Positions 25,060 to 34,124 of a stretch of 64,000 bases of DNA are shown here, piece by piece (position 1 is the stretch's first letter; every line of letters starts with the position of its first letter). The position numbers and the translations under genes are program-made. The notes under the pieces are model-generated. The model did no database searches, had not been told where the DNA came from, and was given only the letters and a program-made list of their open reading frames with translations. This DNA is from a bacterium. GTDB lineage: Bacteria; Zixibacteria; MSB-5A5; GN15; FEB-12. The stretch covers positions 434,001-498,000 of the forward strand of contig JAHLKV010000003.1 in the NCBI GenBank assembly GCA_020444475.1, written 5' to 3'.

Positions 25060-26935
25060 GATCAGCCTCCAACTCTTCGAGCTCGACATAGAGCTGAAGA
25101 ATCACGTTTTCCAACTCCGCCTTCTGACGGTTGGCACGTTCCAACCCCTCCCAATCGTCGGTGGCAATCTCATTGGCGAGGCGGTTCTCAAGATCGGCCA
25201 GTTCTGATTCACGCTCGGCTATTTGCTCGCGAGTCGATTCGATTTTCTTGCGATGGCGCGAGCGGCGTTTGGACTCTTCCTTGAAAGCCAGATAGGCCTG
25301 CTTGCCCGGCTTCTCTCTCGGTTCAACCGTAACAGCCGACGCCTGCTCGAGGCGGTCGCGGAAGTACGCGTAGTCGCCGTCGTACACGGAAACATAGCCG
25401 TTGCTGACGTGGGCGATTCGATTGGCGACTTTGGCCAGGAAATACCGGTCGTGGCTGACGACCAGCAGGGAGCCGTCGTACTCGCGAAGCGCCTTCTCCA
25501 AAGCCTCACGGGCATCGATATCGAGATGGTTGGTCGGCTCATCGAGAATGATGAAGTTGGCCGGGCGATACAGAAGGCGGGCCAGGGAAAGCTTGGTCTT
25601 TTCTCCACCCGACAGGCTGCCGATCACCTTGAAGACATCCTCCCCGGTGAATCCAAAGCGTGCGAGAAACGACCGAATCGTAAACGCTTCGGCGACCGGA
25701 TCGAGATCCCACAGCGAGTCGATGACACTTTGTGCGGGGTCGAGGTCGGCGAGGTCCTGATCGAAGTAGGCCACATCGACGTTGGTACCGAGCTTAAGCG
25801 ATCCGGAGAACGGTTCGAGTTCGCCGATGAGCGCTTTGAGAATGGTTGACTTGCCGGAGCCGTTGCGACCGACCAGCGCGACTTTCTCGCCGCGATACAG
25901 ATCCAGGGAGATATTCTCAACCACCGGAGCGCCGTCGTATCCGAGCGTGACCCGTTCGATAGACAGCACATGTGAAAACGATCGGCCCGATGACTCCACT
26001 TTGATGACGGGGCCGCTCTGATCGGTACGCGGCGGCGGGAGACGCTTGATGCGGTTGAGATACTTCAGCTTCGACTGCGCCTGCTTGGTTTTCTGCCCCG
26101 CCATGTTCCGGCGGATGAACTCCTCGGTGCGGGCGATCTCCTGCTGCTGGTGTTTGTAATGATGCTCGGCGAGCCGGCGGCGGTCGTGACGCTCTTCGAG
26201 GTACCTGTCGAATCCACCGACATAGCGTTCGATCTTGCCGTAAGCAATCTCCCAGACGACATCGACAGTCGCATTGAGAAAGGCGCGGTCGTGCGAGACG
26301 ATGATATACGCCTTGTTGAGTTTGCGAAGGTACTCCTCGAGCCAGGCGGTCGATTCGATATCGAGGTGGTTGGTCGGCTCATCGAGCAGCAACAGGTTGC
26401 CGGCTCCGGCCAGGAGGCGAGCGAGCCCGGCACGATTTTTCTCGCCGCCGGAGAAGGAACGCACTTTCTGGTTGAGACGCTCTTTCTCGAATCCGAGTCC
26501 GGTGAGGATAGACTTGATTTCGTTCTCGAAATCAAACCCTCCTCCCGCCTCAAACTGTTCGGAGAGTTTGCCGTGGCGGTCGATAGCAGACTGGTCGTGC
26601 GGATTGGCCGCCAGGTAATCTTCAAGGTTGGCCAGCTCATGGCGTCGGTCGAGCAGGTCCTGGCGGGCGCCGGCGACGAAGTCGAACAGGGTCAGGTCGA
26701 GATATTCGTGTTTTTCCTGCTCGACATAGTCTATGGCACAGGCCCGGGCGCTGGTTACCTGTCCGGAGTCCACCCCGCCCTTGCCGGCGAGGATTTCCAG
26801 CAGAGTCGTCTTGCCGATCCCGTTACGACCGACCAGCCCGATACGGTCCGTGTCGCCTATCGTAAACGATACGCCATCGAGAATAACCTGATCCTTGAAT
26901 TTCTTGGAGAGATTCTCGGCCGCAAGCAGTGTCAT
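25049..26935 (-). CDS. ABC-F family ATPase (Uup-like)
   Basis: A 628-residue soluble protein with two ABC domains and no membrane segment. Walker A motifs are GRNGIGKTT and GRNGSGKST, signatures SFSGGEKNR and SLSGGEKTK, Walker B LLLLDEPTNHLD and IILDEPTNHLD. A charged linker follows the first domain, and the C-terminal ~80 residues form a coiled coil (KIESTREQIAERESELADLE...) as in Uup. ABC-F proteins act on ribosomes or DNA repair intermediates; a housekeeping translation role is more likely than antibiotic resistance, but this is inference. Confidence 0.93.
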   Translation of the reverse strand: MTLLAAENLSKKFKDQVILDGVSFTIGDTDRIGLVGRNGIGKTTLLEILAGKGGVDSGQVTSARACAIDYVEQEKHEYLDLTLFDFVAGARQDLLDRRHELANLEDYLAANPHDQSAIDRHGKLSEQFEAGGGFDFENEIKSILTGLGFEKERLNQKVRSFSGGEKNRAGLARLLAGAGNLLLLDEPTNHLDIESTAWLEEYLRKLNKAYIIVSHDRAFLNATVDVVWEIAYGKIERYVGGFDRYLEERHDRRRLAEHHYKHQQQEIARTEEFIRRNMAGQKTKQAQSKLKYLNRIKRLPPPRTDQSGPVIKVESSGRSFSHVLSIERVTLGYDGAPVVENISLDLYRGEKVALVGRNGSGKSTILKALIGELEPFSGSLKLGTNVDVAYFDQDLADLDPAQSVIDSLWDLDPVAEAFTIRSFLARFGFTGEDVFKVIGSLSGGEKTKLSLARLLYRPANFIILDEPTNHLDIDAREALEKALREYDGSLLVVSHDRYFLAKVANRIAHVSNGYVSVYDGDYAYFRDRLEQASAVTVEPREKPGKQAYLAFKEESKRRSRHRKKIESTREQIAERESELADLENRLANEIATDDWEGLERANRQKAELENVILQLYVELEELEADRDD

Positions 26936-26941
26936 CGGGTA

Positions 26942-29011
26942 CTACTCCTCCGACGGCTTCCCGCGAGAGAGGAGCATCTCGACAATGATGAGCGCAACCG
27001 CTATCCAGAGAAAGATCTGCCAGAGCTCGCGACCGAAGCGGAAGGATGCGATGAGGCCGGCGAGATCGGCGCCGGGAGACAACTCGCGAACATCGGCAGC
27101 CTGCAGGGCGGTGGCAAACTGGTCGAGATCGGCGGCGGACAAATCGCACTCTGCGGGAGCGATGTTGATGGCGAAGCGGTCCACTTCCTGCCCGAGGCGC
27201 AGGACCGAGTAGACGCCGGCCTGATCGGTCGGCGATGGTTTCACAACCAGCAAACCGTCGCTCTCTTCGGGCGGCAGGCTGTATTCGGTGCTGTCGGGAG
27301 CGATAAGATCCAGCGGGTAGTTGACCGGCGTCTGCACGGGCAGGGCGCGGGTGATCTGCTGCCCCGCAAACAACCGCGTGTCAAGACTGGAAAGATCGCT
27401 GGCGAGGTACTCGGCGATACGCGAGGCAAACGGCACGAAAAAGGCCTGTCCGACCATGTCGGAGTAGGCAGGGGTGAGCGGTCCGGCAAAGGTCAGCAGG
27501 CGTCCGGCGCCAAGACGTCGTTCAATCAGGGCCGGTCGGTCACCGGAAAAACGCATGAGCGTCCGGCTCTGTCCCACCGGCCGCACCTGCGGAAGGGCGT
27601 AAAACTTGATCTCGGGTGGCTTGCTTTCATCGAAGTGGAAGACCGAGAAGACCGGATGGGTCATGTCGAGTGAGCCCAGCGTGTAGAAACCGGCCCGCGA
27701 TGGATTGGGATTTACGGCGCGATCGAATGCGATTGCGCACGCCTCGGACCAGTAGGTGTTGAAGTGATCAATATCGGTGCCGGGGCCGTACACGGCGAAG
27801 ATCGACTTGCCACGTCGCACGAACTGCTGGAGGCGGTCGATGTAGCGTTCCGACAGAGTCGGCATGCCGGCCAGCAGAATAACGTCGTAGTCGGAGAAGT
27901 TGACTCCCGTCAGGTTGTCCGGGGCTACCTGCTTGACCGACCAGAAGCGTGAGAGTGACTGGTCGGGGACGAGGGCGAGATTAAAGAAGGTGGCCGACTG
28001 GTCATCGCCGACGATCAACAGGTTGAACGTCGCCGGTATACGAAACGTGAAGTAGTATCGGTTGTCCGGCGCAAACTTGTCATCGGACAACTCCACATAG
28101 CCGCTGTGAAAACCGGTGGTCGAGACCGAGCGCGTGAAACGGACTTTCGTCTCGGCGCCGCCGTCGACCGTGAAATCGGTCTGGGCAACCCGTTTGCCGT
28201 TGAGGAAAAGCGACGCGATGCGATCGCCGCTCTCTTCGCGGCCGTAGTTGCGTACGGTGGCCTGCAGATCGAAATCGAGTCCGGGCTGAATCAACTGGCC
28301 CCCGAAATCGACCGAGAGGATGCCGAGATTGTCGTTTTCTTCGAGCGGTAGATCGACCAGATAGACGGCGGCCTGGCTGGTGTCAGCTTGCTCGGTGTCG
28401 GGAAGGGAGCTTCGCTGGCGGTCGGAGATAACATAGATCTCGCGGTTGAGATTCTGCGATCGGTCGAGCAGTCTTCGGGCACTCTCCAGTCCGCCGGTCA
28501 GGTCGGCCGGTCCGGCGCCGATTCGAAGTCGCTCCAGTTGCTCGGCGGCCGTTTCGACCGAAGCCAGCGTGCGAGCCTCAAGCACTTCCCCGCCGTCCGT
28601 CAGCGGAAGGAGGCAGACCTGATCGGATTGTCCGAACGTTGCGAGCAGCTGCTCGGCGCGCTTTTTGGCCAGCTCGAACAGATTGCCATCGGCAACCGAA
28701 CGATCCATCGACACCGAGTTGTCAAACAGGACTACTGCCGAGACCGCAGCGTGTGACCCAACCGCGCCCTTGTCGGTTGTGGGACGCGCGAAGGCCAGCA
28801 CCACGACGAGAATGATGAGCATACGGAGCAGTAACAGCAGCAACTGGCGAATCTTGAGACGCCGTACCTGACGACGCTGCATCGCCTTCAAGTGCTTCAG
28901 CGACGAGAATTCGACAATCTTCACCCGCCGCCTCGAGAAGAGGTGGATAATCAACGGGATCAGCGCCGCCGCGGCCGCGAACAGAACGGCTGTGTTGAGA
29001 AATCCAAACAT
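26942..29011 (-). CDS. BatA-like membrane protein with VWA domain
   Basis: A 689-residue protein. The N-terminal BatA domain has helix LNTAVLFAAAAALIPLIIHLF, the basic RRRVKIVEFSSLKHL and a second helix (LLLLLLRMLIILVVVLAFARP). A von Willebrand A domain carries the MIDAS motif Asp97-x-Ser99-x-Ser101. The middle and C-terminal parts are periplasmic with beta-rich and glutamine-amidotransferase-like segments (VILLAGMPTLSERYIDRL), ending in a helix (LWQIFLWIAVALIIVEMLL) and basic tail. It starts 3 bases after the stop of the TPR gene. Usual partners (MoxR, DUF58) are absent. Role in envelope stress or aerotolerance is speculative. Confidence 0.85.
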   Translation of the reverse strand: MFGFLNTAVLFAAAAALIPLIIHLFSRRRVKIVEFSSLKHLKAMQRRQVRRLKIRQLLLLLLRMLIILVVVLAFARPTTDKGAVGSHAAVSAVVLFDNSVSMDRSVADGNLFELAKKRAEQLLATFGQSDQVCLLPLTDGGEVLEARTLASVETAAEQLERLRIGAGPADLTGGLESARRLLDRSQNLNREIYVISDRQRSSLPDTEQADTSQAAVYLVDLPLEENDNLGILSVDFGGQLIQPGLDFDLQATVRNYGREESGDRIASLFLNGKRVAQTDFTVDGGAETKVRFTRSVSTTGFHSGYVELSDDKFAPDNRYYFTFRIPATFNLLIVGDDQSATFFNLALVPDQSLSRFWSVKQVAPDNLTGVNFSDYDVILLAGMPTLSERYIDRLQQFVRRGKSIFAVYGPGTDIDHFNTYWSEACAIAFDRAVNPNPSRAGFYTLGSLDMTHPVFSVFHFDESKPPEIKFYALPQVRPVGQSRTLMRFSGDRPALIERRLGAGRLLTFAGPLTPAYSDMVGQAFFVPFASRIAEYLASDLSSLDTRLFAGQQITRALPVQTPVNYPLDLIAPDSTEYSLPPEESDGLLVVKPSPTDQAGVYSVLRLGQEVDRFAINIAPAECDLSAADLDQFATALQAADVRELSPGADLAGLIASFRFGRELWQIFLWIAVALIIVEMLLSRGKPSEE

Positions 29012-29014
29012 GAA

Positions 29015-30910
29015 TTAGAACTCGTACGGACCTTTCAACAGGTTGCGGGCTTCCTGCTGGTGGTAGTCCGACGACGGCAGGGCCAGCACGCGGCCGTAGA
29101 ACTCGCGGGCAACATCGTGCTCACCGCGAACATCGGAGACTTTCCCCAGCCACAGGTTTATCATCCCCTGATAAAACGGTCGCGACTCCAGCATCAGGGC
29201 CACCTGCAGGTAGTCCCAGGCGGTGCCGCTGTCGTCGAGCCCGAGATAGGCAATCCCGGCCCAGAGATAGGTTGCTGCCGACGACGTCCCTCCGGACAGG
29301 ATCGGCACCAGTTTCTCGGTGGCCTTGCGACAGAGCTGTCGGGCGCGCTCGATCTGATCGGGGTCTCCTGAATGGAAGAGAATCGAAGCGAGGGTGAGTT
29401 GCGCCTCGATCACCGGGGCGCCCTCGACCTTCGTCACCACCTTCTCGAGCAGAAACCGAGCGTCTTCCACCTCGCCGCGATACAGATGATTGAGAGCGAG
29501 ATTGAAAGCAACGTACATGTCTGTGCTGTCGAGTGCGCGCGCTTCCAACAGAGACTTCCTGGCGTCGTCATACAGGCCGTTCATCATCTGGTAGGCGCCA
29601 AGCGACATATGGGCACGGGCGCTGGCCGGGGCAACCTCGACCTGCTTCTGTGCATAGTCCGTCGCCTGGTAGTAGTCACCATTGAAAAAGGCCGAGCGCA
29701 CGAGATACGAGTATGCTTCAGCGGTGTCTGCGTGGTTGGCCGCGTGGGCAAGCATCGCTTCGCTATAAACGCCGAGCTGGCGGTAGTCGCGCATAGTCTC
29801 GACCTCGTCGGCGAAGTAGTGGATCTGGTCGAAATCGATCGTGAGCGTATCCAGGTAGTGCAGCCATTCTTTCTGCAGGGTCGATAACGAACGTCCGTAC
29901 ACCTTCTCGATCGAGTTCTGCAGCGACAGGTCGTCGGCCTGCTTGTACAACTCCAGATAACGCGTGATCTTGTACTGGTCGATCAGGTAGCGAACGAATG
30001 ACCCGGCGGTCCGGTCGGCAAGGAGCGGATCGGTGGTCAGGTAGTCGTAGGTGTCCATCAGATCGGCCAGCGGGATGTTCTCTCCCCGCTTGACAACCTC
30101 CTGCATATCAAAGCGGGCGAATCCGAGATAACCGGCGAGTCCTTCGGAGAGAAACGGCGGCGCATAGCCGTAGTTGCGCAGCGTCGCAATATGCATGATA
30201 ACAAACGGATAGGCACTGCTGAACTCGCGGTTGTAGAGCGCGAAAGCGGCACTGCTGCTGGGGTCGATCATCGTCCCGAACCGCTTGTCCCAGATCACCG
30301 ACGGTATCAAACAGGGGCAGAGATAGAACGAATACTTCCCGGCGGTCGTGAAGTGATTGATATCGCGGAAGAGCTCGTAGCGTTCGTCGACCAGACCTTT
30401 CACCGAATTCCAGTAGAAATCGGCCAGGGATTGGGGGACGAAGTAGATATCGGTATAGGCGCTGGGATCGGCCTTGAACACGCCTTTCTGTCTATGCGAG
30501 TACCCGCAGCCCGAGGTGTCGACCTCGGTGAGTCCGAGCGGCGTGAGCCGGAACGAATAGGAGGCGCCGTTTTTGCCGACGATGCCATCGATCCGCGCCG
30601 GGAGTCCGTATTCCGCCGTGAAGCTGCGAGCCTGATTCTGCGGTACCTCGTTGAGCGTTACGGTATGCACCAGGAAACTCGCCCCGGAGGTGTCGGCGTC
30701 GGTCACTTCGAGGTCGACCGACAAGAACAGCAGGAAGCCCTGGGCGCTGATGCCCTTCACGATCGTGGTCGTGTCGGCCAGAAGCAGGTGCGCCTTGCCG
30801 GTGGCGGTGTCGTTCTGGTAAAGGCGCAGGTCGAAATCGACGGCAGCCATCGCATTGACGGCGACCGGCGCCAGTGCCAGACAGAGCAATAGAATCAGGG
30901 TTTTTGCCAT
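29015..30910 (-). CDS. Secreted peptidase-MA-like and TPR protein
   Basis: A 631-residue exported protein; start at ATG 30910 gives signal peptide AKTLILLLCLALAPVAVNAMA. Residues about 200-330 resemble gluzincin (peptidase MA) domains, with the PPFLSEGLAGYLG block typical of the downstream Glu ligand. The expected HExxH site is only HIATL, so catalysis is doubtful. The C-terminal ~240 residues are TPR repeats (YYQATDYAQKQVEVAPASARAHMSLG and following). It directly precedes the BatA-like gene (3-base gap); BatA/TPR pairs are common. Likely a periplasmic scaffold. Confidence 0.75.
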   Translation of the reverse strand: MAKTLILLLCLALAPVAVNAMAAVDFDLRLYQNDTATGKAHLLLADTTTIVKGISAQGFLLFLSVDLEVTDADTSGASFLVHTVTLNEVPQNQARSFTAEYGLPARIDGIVGKNGASYSFRLTPLGLTEVDTSGCGYSHRQKGVFKADPSAYTDIYFVPQSLADFYWNSVKGLVDERYELFRDINHFTTAGKYSFYLCPCLIPSVIWDKRFGTMIDPSSSAAFALYNREFSSAYPFVIMHIATLRNYGYAPPFLSEGLAGYLGFARFDMQEVVKRGENIPLADLMDTYDYLTTDPLLADRTAGSFVRYLIDQYKITRYLELYKQADDLSLQNSIEKVYGRSLSTLQKEWLHYLDTLTIDFDQIHYFADEVETMRDYRQLGVYSEAMLAHAANHADTAEAYSYLVRSAFFNGDYYQATDYAQKQVEVAPASARAHMSLGAYQMMNGLYDDARKSLLEARALDSTDMYVAFNLALNHLYRGEVEDARFLLEKVVTKVEGAPVIEAQLTLASILFHSGDPDQIERARQLCRKATEKLVPILSGGTSSAATYLWAGIAYLGLDDSGTAWDYLQVALMLESRPFYQGMINLWLGKVSDVRGEHDVAREFYGRVLALPSSDYHQQEARNLLKGPYEF

Positions 30911-30966
30911 GTTTCTTATACCAGTAAACGCGCGAACAGTGCGAATTGTCGAGTGAAAGTCGGCCA

Positions 30967-31692
30967 CTACTCGGAAGCCACCAGACGACCGTCTTTGAGA
31001 ATCGGCAGGACGGGCATTGAGTCAACCTCGGTGGCAATCTCAACATCCCGCTCGAATCCGATCGAGGCCAGGAAGCGCGCGTGTTCTCCCTGCGAGATCG
31101 CCTGACGAATCGACGACTGGTTGGTGCGATATAACAGCAGCGCCAGCGAGGCGGCGTCGTTTAACTCCAGCTCTCCCTTGCGGAGCGATGCCAGCCGATG
31201 TATCAGCATGCCGCCGCAGATGGTATCTTCGATTGAGAAGTGCCCCTCGCGACCGGAGCAGACCACCAGCAGATCGCGATCTTCGCTCCCGACCGCCTCG
31301 GCCACTTTCGTGATGTTCACCAGACCGGCCGTAATCACTTTCCAGCCCTTGTTGGCACGACTGAGCGCCAGCGTCCCGTTGGTGGTAGTCATCACCACGT
31401 ACTTGCCTTCGACCGCATCGGCCGTAAACTCCGAGGGAGAGTTGCCGAGTTCGAAATTTTCGATCCGGACACCGTTTCGTTCGCCGGCCAACACGACCGC
31501 ATCGCCTCCCAGCTTGGCCCGCATCTCCCCCGCTTCACCCGGTCCGGCGGTGGGGATAACCCCTTTGGCTCCCGCCCGCAGAGCAGCACAGATGGATGTC
31601 GTGGCTCGAAGCACATCGATCACAATAACCGTCTTCTCCTCGATCTCGGCTTTGTCGACCGGAGCAGACGTCAATAGCAATCGAATGTTCAT
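30967..31692 (-). CDS. ComB-family 2-phosphosulfolactate phosphatase-like protein
   Basis: A 241-residue protein of the ComB family, which hydrolyses 2-phosphosulfolactate in coenzyme M synthesis. Recognisable are VIVIDVLRATTSICAALRAGA, LAGERNGVRIENFELGNSPSEF, VVMTTTNGTLAL and the later VVCSGREGHFSIEDTICGGML. ComB homologues are common in bacteria that do not make coenzyme M, so the true substrate here is open; no comA, comC or comDE gene is present. It lies 8 bases after gcvT and is probably co-transcribed. Confidence 0.88.
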   Translation of the reverse strand: MNIRLLLTSAPVDKAEIEEKTVIVIDVLRATTSICAALRAGAKGVIPTAGPGEAGEMRAKLGGDAVVLAGERNGVRIENFELGNSPSEFTADAVEGKYVVMTTTNGTLALSRANKGWKVITAGLVNITKVAEAVGSEDRDLLVVCSGREGHFSIEDTICGGMLIHRLASLRKGELELNDAASLALLLYRTNQSSIRQAISQGEHARFLASIGFERDVEIATEVDSMPVLPILKDGRLVASE

Positions 31693-31700
31693 GTCTTCTC

Positions 31701-32807
31701 CTACTTATGCGAGGCGTTTTTGTAGAACGGCGGTTTGACCACGGTCGCCGGCAGGCGCTTGCCCCGGATGTCGATCTCGACCGACGTCCCTATCTTGCCA
31801 AGCTCCCGCTGTATGTAGCCAAGTGCAATCGGCTTCTGCAGCGACGGGGAGAACGTCCCGGACGTCACGTGGCCGACCTCATCATCGCCGTTCATGATCA
31901 AAAAACCGTGCCGAGGTACGCTTTTCCCTTCGGCCTCGAAACAGACCAGCCGCCGCACCGGCTTCTCATCCCTGTGCTTCACGACAGTCGGCTTGCCGAC
32001 GAAGTTCTTGTCGAAGTTGATAATGAAGTTCAGCCCCGCCTCGACCGGCGACGTAGTCTCATCGATGTCGTTGCCGTAAAGGGCCATCTTCATCTCCAAC
32101 CGAAGCGTATCACGGGCGCCCAGGCCGATCAGCTCCAGATCGTACCTGGCGCCGGCCTCCGTTACAGCTTTCCACAGCCTGTCGCAGTGCTCCGGGGCGA
32201 TATACAGTTCAAAGCCGTCTTCGCCGGTGTATCCGGTGCGAGAGAAAAGAACATCAACCCCGGCGACTTTGGCGGTGGTCGATGTATAGTAGGCCATGGA
32301 GGTAAGATCGTAGTCGGTCAGCTCAGCCATCAGTTTCTCGGCATTCGGACCCTGGATGGCCAACAGACCAAACTCCGAAGACCGGTCTACCAGTTTGACG
32401 CCATCGGTTACATACTTCGACAGGTGCGCGAAGTTTTTGTCGATATTGGCCGCGTTCACAACCAGCATATAGGAATCTTCAAGTCGGTAGACCAATAGAT
32501 CATCGACAATACCACCCGACTCGGTTGGCATACAGCTGTACTGGATCTTGCCGGGGGAAAGTTCGGCGACGTTGTTAGTGGTTGTCTTCTGAAGGAAGTC
32601 CAGGGCGCCCGGCCCGGAAACTTCGAACTCGCCCATATGTGACAGGTCAAACAAGCCAATATTGTTGCGGACGGCCAGGTGCTCGACCTGAATGCCTTTG
32701 TACTGCACCGGCATACGAAAACCCGCAAAGTCCACCATGCGGGCGCCGGCAGCAACGTGATAGTCATGAAAGGGAGTCTTAGCGACTTCCGATGTTGCGT
32801 TCGTCAT
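31701..32807 (-). CDS. gcvT: Aminomethyltransferase (glycine cleavage system T protein)
   Basis: A 368-residue folate-dependent enzyme that releases ammonia from the aminomethyl-lipoyl H protein and forms methylene-tetrahydrofolate. Conserved are GARMVDFAGFRMPVQY, DLSHMGEFEVSGPGA, the folate-binding DDLLVYRL and GYTGEDGFELY, and the C-terminal GHVTSGTFSPSLQKPIALGY. Start ATG 32807 after GAGGGA; the longer reading runs into leader DNA. The H and P protein genes are not in the window. First gene of the run through comB towards the methyltransferase. Confidence 0.96.
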   Translation of the reverse strand: MTNATSEVAKTPFHDYHVAAGARMVDFAGFRMPVQYKGIQVEHLAVRNNIGLFDLSHMGEFEVSGPGALDFLQKTTTNNVAELSPGKIQYSCMPTESGGIVDDLLVYRLEDSYMLVVNAANIDKNFAHLSKYVTDGVKLVDRSSEFGLLAIQGPNAEKLMAELTDYDLTSMAYYTSTTAKVAGVDVLFSRTGYTGEDGFELYIAPEHCDRLWKAVTEAGARYDLELIGLGARDTLRLEMKMALYGNDIDETTSPVEAGLNFIINFDKNFVGKPTVVKHRDEKPVRRLVCFEAEGKSVPRHGFLIMNGDDEVGHVTSGTFSPSLQKPIALGYIQRELGKIGTSVEIDIRGKRLPATVVKPPFYKNASHK

Positions 32808-32951
32808 CGACTGCGTCCCTCTTCTCAGGGTTTTATAACAGGCCGTAAGGAACAGCGCAGGTAGGCAAAAGTCAATACCAAGCTCCCCGGTGACAGCCCG
32901 GTATGACTCCTGAAACAACAATGCTTCGGTCCGGTTTCTTCGAATCGAACA

Positions 32952-32987
32952 GAAAGCAAGCGGCCCGCCGAGTAATCGGCAGGCCGC
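32952..32987 (-). terminator. Terminator of fba
   Basis: Minus-strand 12-bp stem GCGGCCTGCCGA / TCGGCGGGCCGC (one T-G pair), loop TTAC, followed by TTGCTTTC, 31 bases after the fba stop. Confidence 0.8.
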
Positions 32988-33017
32988 CTGTGGTAATCAG
33001 TCCGGGTCGTGGTAAAC

Positions 33018-34049
33018 CTATCTCTTGAACAGCGTCTTTCCGGTCGACTTCAGGTCGTTGCAGGCCTGGGTCACACGCTTGGCCATGTTGGCCTCGGCCA
33101 GCTTGAGATAGACGCGCGGGTCGAACTTCTTCTTGTTGGCAACTTCGTCGCCGTCGTGCGTCAGTTCCTTCCGGTTCTCATCGACATGCTTCACAATCGC
33201 TTCGGTGAAATGATACTGCGTATCGGTGTCGACGTTCATCTTGATCACGCCGTACTCCAGCGTCTCGTGAATGTCGGAGAGCTCGGAGCCGGAACCGCCG
33301 TGGAAGACGAGCCAGAAGTAAGCCTCTTTACCGTACTTGGCGACCACCGCGTCCTGCCCTTCTTTGAGGATCTTGGGACGAAGCTTCACATTGCCGGGCT
33401 TGTAGATACCGTGGACGTTGCCGAACGTCGCGGCCAGCATGTAACGACCGCCGATCGGATGCAGCGCTTCATAAACGCCCACCATGTCCTCGGGGGTGGT
33501 GTACAGCTTTTCGGCCGGGTGATCGGAGTGATCGATACCGTCCTCTTCGCCGCCAACCACGCCGGTCTCGACCTCAAGGATGATGTCGTTCTCCTTGCAG
33601 AGCTTCATCAACTCCTTCGCGATCTTCATATTGTCATCGAGCGGCAGCTCGGAACCGTCGTACATATGCGAGTGGAACAGGTTCGGCAACCCGGCCTTGC
33701 GACGGCGTGCCGTTTCCTGAATCAACGGTTTGAGGAAGCTGTCGACCTTCTTGGGCTGACAGTGGTCGGTGTGCAGGGCGATCCAGACATCGTAGTACTC
33801 CGCCATGCGGTGGATGTGTTCTGCCACGCTTATCGAACCGACCACCAGATTCTTCACATTGAGGCCTGACGCAAATTCGCCGGCGCCGGTCGACAACTGA
33901 ATGATGCCGTCCGACTTGGCATCGGCAAACCCTTTCAGGGCCGCATTGGCGGTCTCGGTGGACGTAACGTTGATAGCCGGAAACGCGTAGTTGCCGGCCT
34001 GCGCCTTCTCCAGCATTTCGACATACTTGTCGGGAGTTACAACGGGCAT
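33018..34049 (-). CDS. fba: Fructose-bisphosphate aldolase, class II
   Basis: A 343-residue zinc-dependent aldolase of glycolysis and gluconeogenesis, type A (E. coli FbaA-like length). Zinc and catalytic residues appear in IALHTDHCQPKK, LEVETGVVGGEEDG, AATFGNVHGIYK and VFHGGSGS; the NMDTDTQ-equivalent is KMNVDTDTQY. AGGAGA precedes the ATG. It follows acnA by 75 bases and ends in a strong hairpin. Confidence 0.97.
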   Translation of the reverse strand: MPVVTPDKYVEMLEKAQAGNYAFPAINVTSTETANAALKGFADAKSDGIIQLSTGAGEFASGLNVKNLVVGSISVAEHIHRMAEYYDVWIALHTDHCQPKKVDSFLKPLIQETARRRKAGLPNLFHSHMYDGSELPLDDNMKIAKELMKLCKENDIILEVETGVVGGEEDGIDHSDHPAEKLYTTPEDMVGVYEALHPIGGRYMLAATFGNVHGIYKPGNVKLRPKILKEGQDAVVAKYGKEAYFWLVFHGGSGSELSDIHETLEYGVIKMNVDTDTQYHFTEAIVKHVDENRKELTHDGDEVANKKKFDPRVYLKLAEANMAKRVTQACNDLKSTGKTLFKR

Positions 34050-34124
34050 CGTATCCCTCTCCTATATCAAATTCGAATCAGTTTACTTCTCTTGCAACAC
34101 TCCTGCGGAGCGAACGTTCGCACT

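Noticed and set aside
26150-27673. A 507-codon plus-strand open frame antisense to the ABC-F and BatA-like genes
   Set aside because: Shadow of two well-supported genes; no start signal.
32808-33017. Possible glycine riboswitch before gcvT
   Set aside because: I looked for the tandem glycine-aptamer core and could not find it; the main structure there is the fba terminator.
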